64,000 bases of DNA from Burkholderiales bacterium (GTDB taxonomy: Bacteria > Pseudomonadota > Gammaproteobacteria > Burkholderiales > Burkholderiaceae_C), in contig JACRPO010000017.1 in NCBI GenBank assembly GCA_016223165.1, forward strand, positions 1 to 64,000, written 5' to 3'. The position numbers and the translations under genes were made by a program. A model generated the notes under the pieces. It saw only the letters and a list, made by a program, of their open reading frames with translations, made no database searches and was not told the DNA's origin. The stretch's first letter is position 1, and every line of letters starts with the position of its first letter. Shown one piece after another: positions 1 through 7,757 of this stretch.

Positions 1-30
1 GCGCGGCGGCGCGGCGGCGCGGCGGCGCGG
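1..30. repeat. 8-bp tandem repeat at window edge
   Basis: Three perfect copies of GCGCGGCG followed by GCGCGG lie just 3' of the first gene. It is one of several short tandem repeats found at gene ends in this window. It may extend beyond the left edge. Confidence 0.8.
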
Positions 31-38
31 AGATCAGG

Positions 39-347
39 TCAGAGTATCTCGGCGCGCTTCAGGTGGGCGACCGGGATGTTGCCGCGCTCGCCGTCGAGGA
101 ACGAGACCATGACGATGTTCTCGGTCATCACCCAGCAGCCGGGCGTCTTCTCGCCGTCGGGGGCCACGTGCTCGGCAAACCGGGCCTGGCCGACGCAGGG
201 GCCGGACTTGGTGTACAGCAGCACGCGGGCGCCATCGCCGGACTGCGCGAAGGCCACCACCTGGGCTCCCGCGTCGGCGTGGGTCTGGAGGGGCCAGGCG
301 GCGAAAAGCAGGCCGGCGACGATGAGAGAGGACCGCACGAGACGCAT
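39..347 (-). CDS. Small exported protein of unknown function
   Basis: A 102-residue protein with a clear Sec signal peptide (about residues 1-24, ending THA before DAGAQ). The mature part is about 78 residues with two cysteines (Cys51 and Cys71) that could form a disulfide. I recognise no family. The start is the ATG with AAGGAG six bases upstream; an in-frame start 16 codons earlier lacks such a site. It is the last gene after apbE in the thioredoxin/DUF4266/DUF3570/ApbE group, separated from it by about 150 bp, so it may be co-transcribed or independent. Export beside a thioredoxin-family protein makes a disulfide-dependent periplasmic role possible; this is inference. Confidence 0.7.
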   Translation of the reverse strand: MRLVRSSLIVAGLLFAAWPLQTHADAGAQVVAFAQSGDGARVLLYTKSGPCVGQARFAEHVAPDGEKTPGCWVMTENIVMVSFLDGERGNIPVAHLKRAEIL

Positions 348-498
348 GGGGAGCTCCTTGAAGACGGTAAACCCGTGGCCCCAATGTCGCGCCAAGCCCG
401 GGCGGGCGATCGATGGAATCCGGGCTGCTTCACCCCCCAGTTCCCACGCGTTCCGCAGGCCGGCGGCAGAGGGCGGCCCGGCCCGGTTTGCGACCCTC

Positions 499-1476
499 TC
501 AGGTGACGCCTGCCACCTCCGGCCGATGCACCTGCCCCTGCGCGTCGACGGCGAGGAAGTCGGTCGCCTGGCGCCTGAGGAATGGCAGCGCGTCCTCGCC
601 CTTGAGCATGGCGATGGTGCAGATCGAGCCCGCCGCCAGGCACAGCGGCGCCACGACGCTGATGCTGCGCCAGGCCCGCACCGGCCAGCCGGTGCGCGGG
701 TTCAGCACGTGGCAGTAGCGCTCGCCGTCCGGGCCGATGAAGTAGCGCTCGTAGTCGCCGCTGGTCGCCAGCGCGCCGTCGGCGAGCGAGATGGTGGCGA
801 GCGGCCGCTCCTCCTCGCGCGGGTGGCGCACCGCCATCTGCCAGGCCGAGCCGTCGGGCCGCGGGCCGACGAGCCGGATGTCGCCGCCGAGGTTGACGAA
901 GCCGTGCCGCACCGAGCGCTCCTGCAGCAGCACGGCGGCGCGGTCGGCGGCGTACTCCTTGCCGAAGCCGCCGAGGTCGATCTCCATGCCCCGGCGCAGC
1001 AGCGTGAAGCTGCTGCCGTCGCTGCCCTCCCTGGCGCGCTCGAGCACCGTGAGCGTCCAGCCCACGCACTGGCGCAGCGAGTGCAGGGCCTCGCGCGTGG
1101 GCACGCGGCCGGCGCGGAAGTCCCAGGCGCGGCTCAGCACGCCCGAGGTGATGTCGAACAGGCCGTCGCTCGCCCAGTACATCCGGTCGGCATAGGCGAG
1201 CAGGTCGGCGGTCTCCTCGTCCACCGGCACCGGCGTGCGCTGGCCGGCGGCGGCGTTGATGCGCGAGACGACGCTGTCGGCCCGGTAGCGCGAGTACTTG
1301 GCCTCGATGCGCTGCACCTCGGCGATGGCGGCCTGCGCGGCGTTGCGCGCATGGTCCTCGCTCACGTGGCCGGCGATGTGCACCTCACAGTCGCTGCCCA
1401 TGGCGCCGAACTGGAAGAGCCAGGCGTCGCCATGGCGCGCCGTGCCCGGAGCACCAGTGGGCGGACGTCGGGTCAT
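499..1476 (-). CDS. apbE: ApbE-family FAD:protein FMN transferase
   Basis: A 325-residue ApbE-family protein. The family transfers FMN from FAD to a Thr/Ser of extracytoplasmic redox proteins. Family landmarks are GAMGSDCEV (24-32), DLGGFGKEY (167-175), GDYERY (240-245) and HVLNPRTG (256-263). Two oddities: no signal peptide or lipobox is evident although most ApbE proteins are exported, and the segment that normally reads A-D-x-L-x-T (a Mg ligand) reads AAGSICT (281-287), with Gly where Asp is expected. The start lies 11 bp after the DUF3570 stop, so the two are probably one operon. Family assignment is firm; catalytic competence is uncertain. Confidence 0.92.
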   Translation of the reverse strand: MTRRPPTGAPGTARHGDAWLFQFGAMGSDCEVHIAGHVSEDHARNAAQAAIAEVQRIEAKYSRYRADSVVSRINAAAGQRTPVPVDEETADLLAYADRMYWASDGLFDITSGVLSRAWDFRAGRVPTREALHSLRQCVGWTLTVLERAREGSDGSSFTLLRRGMEIDLGGFGKEYAADRAAVLLQERSVRHGFVNLGGDIRLVGPRPDGSAWQMAVRHPREEERPLATISLADGALATSGDYERYFIGPDGERYCHVLNPRTGWPVRAWRSISVVAPLCLAAGSICTIAMLKGEDALPFLRRQATDFLAVDAQGQVHRPEVAGVT

Positions 1477-1487
1477 GCGCCGCGGCC

Positions 1488-2666
1488 TCAGAACCGCCGC
1501 GTCAGGCCGAGCTGCGCCGAATAGGCGCGGAACGGCGCCAGGCCCGTCGAGCCGTTGCCGTCCCAGGCCCAGCGCCCGCGCTGCTCGTAGGCCTCGACCT
1601 TGCCGTCGACCGTCCAGTCGCGGTCGATGCCGTAGACGAGGCCGAGGCCGAGCGCCGCCGCGCCGAACGACGACAGCCGCTGGTCCAGCGAGATGAAGCG
1701 CGGCGGATTGTTGCGGTCGTAGCCCACCGGGAAGGGCTCGCCGAGCGCGGGGTCGTAGCGCGCCTCGGCGTAGAAGTCAGCTGCCGTCTGCGTGTAGGCG
1801 CGCAGCGCCGGCACCACCTTCAGCGAAGCGCCCACCGGCACCACCCACTCGGCCTGCAAGGTGTGCGACATGACGCCGAAGCTGTCCTGCGTGGCACGGT
1901 AGCTGCTGCGCAGCGTGCTGCCGCCGTCCTCGAAGTGGTGGTTCCAGCGCAGCATCAGCACCGTCTGGCGGCGCTCGCGCGGGCGCACGTCGAGCACCTT
2001 GTACGGGTCGCTGTAGTAGCCGCGGCCGTCGCTGGTGCTGATCGTCGCCTGCAGCACGTCGGCGCGCGATGCGACCTTGGTGATGCCGAGCGCCACCTGC
2101 TGCGTCTGCCGCTTCTCGCCGACGACGACCTCGTTGACGGGGTCGATGCGATCGCTCGAACTGCCGAGCGAGAAGCTGAGCTCGGTGTTCTGGTCTTCGC
2201 TCGCCCAGCGCAGGTCGAACGAGCCGGCGATCGAGCTGTAGTCGCGCTCCTTCGAGCCCGCGATGCCGCCGGCCAGACTCAGCCGATGGAAGTAGCGCGT
2301 CACCTTCACGTCGCCCGCCTGGCGCCGCTCGGTCATGCGCGAGGCGCCCGAGATCGCGGTGTGGTAACGCGGGCTGGCGCCGGAGACGCTGTCGGCGACG
2401 AGGGTGCCGTTGAGCCACCAGTCGTCGTCGAGCACGGGCGTCACGACCTGGAACGACGGCGAGACGACGCTGATGCGATCGAGCCCGGGTTGCGAGTCCT
2501 TGTAGGTCAGCGTGCGCAGGCTGACCGAGGCCGACTCGGGCTTGCCTTCGGCGCGCGCCGCGCTCGTGCCCACGACACCGGGCAGCACCATCGCCGCGGC
2601 GACGATGGACATCGTGGCGCTGAATGCCGAGCCGCGTGTGCGGCTGTCTTGCTCAGTTGCAGCCAC
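1488..2666 (-). CDS. DUF3570 domain protein, probable outer-membrane beta-barrel
   Basis: A 392-residue protein if it starts at the GTG that overlaps the DUF4266 stop; an ATG at 2612 would give 374 residues. The N-terminus carries a signal-like segment (MSIVAAAMVLPGVVGTSAARA). The rest is rich in alternating polar/aromatic strands and ends LGLTRRF, a terminal-Phe ending typical of outer-membrane barrels. It resembles DUF3570 proteins, which have no established biochemical role. Overlap with the upstream gene and an 11 bp gap to apbE argue for a translationally coupled unit with the exported thioredoxin and ApbE. A role as the outer-membrane partner of a redox system is inference. Confidence 0.85.
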   Translation of the reverse strand: MAATEQDSRTRGSAFSATMSIVAAAMVLPGVVGTSAARAEGKPESASVSLRTLTYKDSQPGLDRISVVSPSFQVVTPVLDDDWWLNGTLVADSVSGASPRYHTAISGASRMTERRQAGDVKVTRYFHRLSLAGGIAGSKERDYSSIAGSFDLRWASEDQNTELSFSLGSSSDRIDPVNEVVVGEKRQTQQVALGITKVASRADVLQATISTSDGRGYYSDPYKVLDVRPRERRQTVLMLRWNHHFEDGGSTLRSSYRATQDSFGVMSHTLQAEWVVPVGASLKVVPALRAYTQTAADFYAEARYDPALGEPFPVGYDRNNPPRFISLDQRLSSFGAAALGLGLVYGIDRDWTVDGKVEAYEQRGRWAWDGNGSTGLAPFRAYSAQLGLTRRF

Positions 2667-2922
2667 AGCCACCCCCGCCGACGCCGTAGCCGCCGGAGGC
2701 GGCTTCCTTGCTCTCGTACACCTGCTGCTCCAGCCGCGTGGCCAGCGCATTCCACGACATCGACATCTCGGGCTTGGCCACGAACGACTTGTCCCAGGCC
2801 GCCGGGCCGCTCGGGCCGGCGCAGCCACCGAGCGACAGCAGCGCGCACAACAGCGGCGCAAACGCATGGCGGCGGCGCGACCGCGCCCGCGGGAGAGCGG
2901 CCGCCTTCATGGCCACGCTCAT
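2653..2922 (-). CDS. DUF4266 small lipoprotein with C-terminal Cys motif
   Basis: An 89-residue lipoprotein. Residues 1-34 form a signal peptide ending in a lipobox (LLSLGGC, lipidated Cys34). The mature part is about 55 residues and ends in a glycine-rich tail closing GGGGCGCN, the mark of DUF4266 proteins. The two terminal cysteines are well placed for a disulfide, a metal site or modification. The ATG overlaps the TlpA-like stop (ATGA) and the 3' end overlaps the DUF3570 start, so the genes are tightly coupled. Family function is unknown. The close thioredoxin partner suggests the Cys pair is a redox client; this is inference. Confidence 0.85.
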   Translation of the reverse strand: MSVAMKAAALPRARSRRRHAFAPLLCALLSLGGCAGPSGPAAWDKSFVAKPEMSMSWNALATRLEQQVYESKEAASGGYGVGGGGCGCN

Positions 2923-3467
2923 GGCCGCTGCGCGACCGCGCCGTCGCGCAGCGCGCCGGCGATCGCGGCTTCGAGGGCTTCGCGGTCCTTGGTCGTGAAG
3001 CCGCGGTGCACGAACAGCACCTTGCCCTGCGCGTCGAGCAGCAGCGAGGTGGGCATCGTCGTCACGTCCGCCGCCTTCGCGAAGGCGCCCTCGCGGTCGA
3101 AGACGACGGAGAAGGCGGCCGGGAAGCGCGCCAGGAACTGCTCGGCATCGGCGCGCTTCGCGTCGACGTTGACGGCGAGGATGCGCAGGCCGCCGGCGGC
3201 GAACCTGCCGTGCATGTCGTTCATCCACGGGAACGACTGGCGGCACGGCCCGCACCACGAGGCCCAGAAGTCGACGTAGGTCAGGCGCGCCTTGCCCGCC
3301 ACCAGCGGCTGCGGCCCGGCCGCCGAGTCGAGCCAGCGCGCGGGCAGCGTCTCGCCGACCTGCACTGCGTGCGCCGGCGAGAGCGGCGCGGCCAGCGCCA
3401 TCACCGCCCACGCCACCACGCCCCAGCGCAGCGCCATCGCGAGCGCCGCATGCAACGACAGGTTCAT
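2919..3467 (-). CDS. Exported TlpA-like thioredoxin-family protein
   Basis: A 182-residue periplasmic thioredoxin-fold protein of the TlpA/ResA type. A signal peptide covers about residues 1-33 (ending SPAHA). The redox motif WCGPC sits in YVDFWASWCGPCRQSFPWM, followed by the cis-Pro loop TTMPTSLLL. The start chosen is the ATG preceded by GGAGG seven bases upstream; an ATG four codons earlier has no good site. It is the first gene of the five-gene minus-strand group, so it probably reduces disulfides in the downstream secreted proteins, with the DUF4266 terminal cysteines the obvious candidates. Fold and export are clear; the client is inferred. Confidence 0.9.
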   Translation of the reverse strand: MNLSLHAALAMALRWGVVAWAVMALAAPLSPAHAVQVGETLPARWLDSAAGPQPLVAGKARLTYVDFWASWCGPCRQSFPWMNDMHGRFAAGGLRILAVNVDAKRADAEQFLARFPAAFSVVFDREGAFAKAADVTTMPTSLLLDAQGKVLFVHRGFTTKDREALEAAIAGALRDGAVAQRP

Positions 3468-4057
3468 CGGATCCTCCATGTGCGGCCCGGCACGGATGAC
3501 CGGGATCAGGTCTGCGGGCCCTGGTGCCCCGACTGCGGCGCGATGCTGCGCGCCGGGTCGCGCGCCGACCCGCTGTGAATGCTTCCCTTGTGACAGGGCG
3601 CGTTCAGATCTGCCGACACCTGACGACGAAATCACCGGGCCGCGGCACGAGGGGCGCGACACCGCCACTCGCAGGGCTCGACGGACCCGCGCAATGTTCA
3701 CCTGAACGTTGCGCCAGTCACATGCGGTTGCCCGCAGAAGTGCCGCTGAAGTGCCGCACCATGTGCCGCACACCCACCGCGGGTCATCGCGCAACCGGCC
3801 ACCTGCACCGACTCGCGCCCGTTCGTGCCCAACTGTTTCCGAGACGAGGCGCCTCTGCGCGTGGCGCGCCGCGTGTCTGCCGGCGCGGTACGCGCACATC
3901 GGCGCCGATGCGCGCCGCATCGCGGACGCAGTGGCAACTGCGTCGAACTCTCAACACGCCGTTGCAAATCGGATTTCGCCGCGTCACGAGACTGGCTTCG
4001 ACGACGCGGGCCCGCAGGGTCCGCCGCTCCACCGCCAGAAGCCCAGGAGGTATCCAG
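3468..4057. promoter_or_regulatory. 590 bp divergent control region
   Basis: This gap separates the leftward thioredoxin operon from the rightward dihaem lipoprotein. It is open in several frames but shows no recognisable protein. It holds the 26 bp palindrome listed separately, three copies of GTGCCGC between 3740 and 3769 at 11-12 bp spacing, and an AGGAGG ribosome site at 4045-4050 that fixes the downstream start. No convincing sigma70 -35/-10 pair was seen. Confidence 0.55.
3689..3714. promoter_or_regulatory. 26 bp palindrome, probable operator
   Basis: Two 12 bp arms, GCGCAATGTTCA and TGAACGTTGCGC, flank a CC centre. Eleven of 12 positions pair. It sits in the divergent intergenic region, where a dimeric repressor or activator could control both flanking transcription units. 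As RNA it could also form a strong hairpin, but there is no U-tract. No regulator gene is adjacent. Confidence 0.6.
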
Positions 4058-6433
4058 ATGATCATCACCCCGCCGCTGCGCGCCCCGCGCGAGGCTCGCC
4101 ACCACCCTGCGGGGCGCGCGCAGCGCGGTCACGACGGCCGCCGCATCACGTGGTGCCTGAACGCCGTGTTGTTGGCGGCCCTCGTCGGCTGCGGCAGCGG
4201 CGGCAGCGAGCCCTCGGGGCGCGCCCGGCCGGCCGCGACGAGCGCCTGCACGAGCGCGCCGGCGCTCTACGCCGACGCCGTCTACCCCGCTCTGCAGGAA
4301 ACCTGCACCACCTGCCACACGCCGGGCGGCATCGCCAGCGGCTCGGCGCTCGTCTTCGCCGCGGGCAACGAGCTCATGGCCAACTACAACATCCTGCGCG
4401 ACTTCGCGCTCGCGAGCCCGGCCACGCTCCTGTCCAAGTCGATCGGCGAGCCCAACCACGGCGGCGGCAAGCCCTACGTCGATGCGGGCTCGCAGCGCTA
4501 CAAGGACCTCGAGCAACTGATCCCGCAGATGACGGCGCAGTCCTGCGCCAGCGTCGCGGCGGCCAGCCCCACCGACGGCGGCTTCTGGAAGGGCGTGTCG
4601 TACGGCAGCAATGCCGCCCTGCTGGCCAAGGCCACCGTGCTGTTCGCGGGCCGCAACCCGAACGCCGCCGAGCTCGCCGCCGTCAACCAGGGCGGCGAGA
4701 CGGCGCTGCGCGAGACCATGCGCGCCGCCATGCAGGGCGCGGGCTTCGACCGCTTTCTCGAGGAGGTGGGCGACACGCACTTCCTGAGCCCGGGTGCGCT
4801 CGTGCGCGGCACCGGCGGCTACAACGCCACCGACTGGCCGAGCGCCGGCGCCGTGCTCGGCGCCAACGGCGTGACGCAGGTCGACAACGCGACGCGCAAC
4901 CGCTTCGACGCGAGCGCGCGGCGCGAGGGCATCGAGCTCATGAAGTTCATCGTGCGCAACGAGCGCCCGTACTCCGACATGGTGGCCGGCAACTACACGG
5001 TGATGAACGGCATCCTGGCGCGCTTCCTCAACGCCACCGTGCAGGGCACCTTCACCAACGCCGACGACGACACCGAGTGGCGCCAGGCGACGCTGCCCGA
5101 CCAGCGCCTGGGCGGCACGCGCGAGCATGCGGGCATCCTCTCGACGCAGCCCTGGCTCTCGCGCTTCCCGACCACCGACACCAACCGCAACCGCCACCGC
5201 GTGAACATGCTCTACCGGCAGTTCCTCGCCACCGACGCCACGGCGCTGGCGGTGCGGCCGCTCGAGACGACGACCACGTTCAAGGTGCCGACGGTGGAGA
5301 ACCCGGCCTGCGCCGCCTGCCACAACGCCATCGACCCCATCGCCGCGGGCTGGCAGAACTGGAACGAGGCCAACCGCTACCTGCCCTTCCGCACCAATGC
5401 CGGCGTCGACCACGCGCTGCCGCAGAGCTACCGCTCGAACAACTACCCGAAGGACGCCGCCAACCTGGCGTACTACAAGGCGGGCGACAACTGGTTCCGC
5501 GACGGCAAGGAGCCGGGCTACGGCGCCACGGTGATGCCCGGCGGCTTCACCGGCAACAAGACGGCGCTGCAGTTCCTCGGCCAGCAGGTGGCGGCCGACT
5601 CGCGCTTCGCGCTGGGCGCCGTGCATTTCTGGTACGAAGGGCTCTTCGGCCGCGAGCCGCTGAAGGCGCCGCAGGACTCGACGGCACCGCAGTTCGCCGC
5701 GCAGCTGGCCGCCTACAACGCGCAGAACGAGGAGTTCCGCGCCATGGCGACGCGCTTCGCCGCCAACCAGGGGCGCGGTGCCTTCAACGTGAAGGACCTG
5801 CTCGTCGACCTGATGCTGAGCCCGCTCACGCGCGCCGAGAAGGCCGCCGACGCCGGCACGCGCGCCGGCGAGCTGCAAGACCTGGGCAGCGTGACGATGC
5901 TCTCGCCCTCGCAGCTCAACCGCAAGCTCACGGGCCTGGTCGGCCAGGGCTGGGTCGAGTTCAACAACCCGTACACCGGCTGGGCGCTGAACTACGGCGA
6001 CTTCGACGGCGTGTCGCGCACGACGCGAGCGCAGTCGCACACGATGATGCAGACGGTGACCATCGACCGCCTGCTCTCGGTGCGCAGCTGCACCTTCGCC
6101 AAGGGCGACCTCGACAAGGCGGCCGTCGACCGCCTGCTCTTCCCACTCGTGACGCTGGCCGACACGCCGGCCAGCGCGGCGGGGCTGGCCGCCATCACGG
6201 CCAACGTGCGCCACCTGCACAAGTGGCTGTGGAAGGAGGACCTGCCCGAATCCGACCCCGAGGTGCAGCGCACGCTCAAGCTCTTCACCGACACCTGGGC
6301 CGAGCGCGCCACCGCGCCCGCCCGCCCGGTGAACTGTGCCTACAACAACGGCAACGACCCCAACTACAGCGGCCGCGCCTGGGCCACCGTGCTGGCCTAC
6401 ATGCTGGGCGACGTGAAGTTCCTCTACGAGTGA
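4058..6433 (+). CDS. Dihaem c-type cytochrome lipoprotein, DUF1592/DUF1588-like
   Basis: A 791-residue protein that starts at an ATG with AGGAGG seven bases upstream. The N-terminus is basic, then hydrophobic, and ends in a lipobox (ALVGC), so it is likely a lipoprotein. Two CxxCH haem motifs are present: CTTCH (83-87), in a cytochrome-c-like N-terminal segment, and CAACH (418-422), inside ENPACAACHNAIDPIAAGW. The second resembles the CxxCHxxIDPxG segment of DUF1588-type planctomycete cytochromes. The DUF1501 gene follows 67 bp downstream; pairing of such cytochromes with DUF1501 is common in Planctomycetes and scattered in Proteobacteria. Function is unestablished; an oxidoreductase acting on a polymeric or secreted substrate is a guess. 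Confidence 0.8.
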   Translation: MIITPPLRAPREARHHPAGRAQRGHDGRRITWCLNAVLLAALVGCGSGGSEPSGRARPAATSACTSAPALYADAVYPALQETCTTCHTPGGIASGSALVFAAGNELMANYNILRDFALASPATLLSKSIGEPNHGGGKPYVDAGSQRYKDLEQLIPQMTAQSCASVAAASPTDGGFWKGVSYGSNAALLAKATVLFAGRNPNAAELAAVNQGGETALRETMRAAMQGAGFDRFLEEVGDTHFLSPGALVRGTGGYNATDWPSAGAVLGANGVTQVDNATRNRFDASARREGIELMKFIVRNERPYSDMVAGNYTVMNGILARFLNATVQGTFTNADDDTEWRQATLPDQRLGGTREHAGILSTQPWLSRFPTTDTNRNRHRVNMLYRQFLATDATALAVRPLETTTTFKVPTVENPACAACHNAIDPIAAGWQNWNEANRYLPFRTNAGVDHALPQSYRSNNYPKDAANLAYYKAGDNWFRDGKEPGYGATVMPGGFTGNKTALQFLGQQVAADSRFALGAVHFWYEGLFGREPLKAPQDSTAPQFAAQLAAYNAQNEEFRAMATRFAANQGRGAFNVKDLLVDLMLSPLTRAEKAADAGTRAGELQDLGSVTMLSPSQLNRKLTGLVGQGWVEFNNPYTGWALNYGDFDGVSRTTRAQSHTMMQTVTIDRLLSVRSCTFAKGDLDKAAVDRLLFPLVTLADTPASAAGLAAITANVRHLHKWLWKEDLPESDPEVQRTLKLFTDTWAERATAPARPVNCAYNNGNDPNYSGRAWATVLAYMLGDVKFLYE

Positions 6434-6500
6434 ACCGCGCCGCCCCGGCAAGACACGCAGGACACGCACGACAGCCCACCGCACTCACGGAGCCACCAAG

Positions 6501-7757
6501 ATGCAACGCAGGGAATTCCTCAGCCTCGCCGGCCGCGCCGGCGTCTTCATCGCGCCCTGGGCGCTCATCCCCGAGGCGCAGGCGCAGAGCTACAGCGGCC
6601 GCATCCTCGTCAACATCCACGCCGACGGCGGCCTCGACCAGAGCTCGTGGACCGATCCGCGCGAGAGCGACCGCGCCATCAACAGCTACGCCGCCGCCGG
6701 CACGCCGGCCGGCGTGGCCGGCAACATCCGCTTCGCGCCGATGGGCAACAACGCCGCCTTCTTCAACGCGCACTTCCGCAACATGCTCGTCATCAACGGC
6801 GTGCACAGCGAGACCAACGACCACGGCGGCGGCGCGCGCGCGCACGCCACCGGCCGCCTGGACGCGGGCTACCCCAACGTCGCCGAGCTGCACGCCGCCA
6901 CCTACGGCAAGGGCCTGCCGATGGCCTGGCTGAACGCGGGCGGCTTTCGCACCAGCGCCGGCCTGATGCCGGCCACGCCGGTGCCCGATGCGAACGCCTT
7001 CCGCGCCCTGAGCCAGCCGAACGCCGCTTCGGCCACCAACGACTTCATGAAGCAGGCCGACGTGACACGCACGCAGGCCGTGCGCGCCGAGCGCATGAAG
7101 GCGCTGATGGCGCGCGGCGACGTGCTGCCGCGCTCGAAGATCGCGATGCAGGAGTTCATCGACGCCGCCGACTCGCGCGCCCTGCTCGCCCGCGTGGCGC
7201 AGGTGACGCCGGCCACCTTCGACACCTTCACGCAGGCGCACATCGCGCTCGTCGCCGGCCTGGCCGGGCTCACGACGACGGTGCAGCTCTCGACCGGCGG
7301 CTTCGACACGCACAGCAACCACGACAACAGCATGACGAACGCGCTGCCGCGCTTGACCAACCTCGTCGACTACATCTGGCAGAAGAGCGCCGAGCTCGGC
7401 ATCGCCAACCGGCTGTTCGTGCGCATCTACTCCGAGTTCGGCCGCACGGCGCTGAACAGCGGCAACGGCAAGGACCACCACGAGGTCGGCTCGCAGATCC
7501 TGATGGAGGCCAACGCGCCCTGGGGCAACCGCGTCTTCGGCCTGAGCGGGCCGAAGCACCAGGGCCTGAAGATCAGCCCGAGCACCGCCAAGGAAGACGC
7601 GGCGGGCTTCGTCCTCAAGCCGCGCCACATCCACGCCGCGATGCGCAAGTACCTCGGCATCGAGACGACCGACCCGCGCTTCAACCTCAAGGTGCCGGCG
7701 GCCGAGATGTTCGACCTCTTCAACCCGGCCCTGAGCACGGGCTACGTGACGATGTGA
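6501..7757 (+). CDS. DUF1501 family protein, Tat-exported
   Basis: A 418-residue member of the DUF1501 family, related to the alkaline phosphatase/sulfatase fold. The N-terminus is a twin-arginine signal (RREFLSLAG then a short hydrophobic run ending AQAQ), implying export of a folded, possibly metal-bearing protein. Family segments visible are NIHADGGLDQSSW, NDHGGGARAHATG, GGFDTHSNHD and YSEFGRTALNSGNGKDHHEVG, whose Asp and His residues could hold metals. It follows the dihaem lipoprotein and probably works with it. Its 3' end overlaps the convergent MFS gene by 16 bp. No activity has been proved for the family as far as I know. Confidence 0.88.
   Translation: MQRREFLSLAGRAGVFIAPWALIPEAQAQSYSGRILVNIHADGGLDQSSWTDPRESDRAINSYAAAGTPAGVAGNIRFAPMGNNAAFFNAHFRNMLVINGVHSETNDHGGGARAHATGRLDAGYPNVAELHAATYGKGLPMAWLNAGGFRTSAGLMPATPVPDANAFRALSQPNAASATNDFMKQADVTRTQAVRAERMKALMARGDVLPRSKIAMQEFIDAADSRALLARVAQVTPATFDTFTQAHIALVAGLAGLTTTVQLSTGGFDTHSNHDNSMTNALPRLTNLVDYIWQKSAELGIANRLFVRIYSEFGRTALNSGNGKDHHEVGSQILMEANAPWGNRVFGLSGPKHQGLKISPSTAKEDAAGFVLKPRHIHAAMRKYLGIETTDPRFNLKVPAAEMFDLFNPALSTGYVTM

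Noticed and set aside
1..30. CRISPR or other array at the left edge
   Set aside because: The units are contiguous 8-bp copies with no spacers, so it is a simple tandem repeat.
3698..6484. Very long open frame opposite the dihaem lipoprotein gene
   Set aside because: The frame is a composition shadow: high GC at third positions removes stops on the opposite strand. It has no ribosome site or conserved motif and is rich in Arg, Ala and His.
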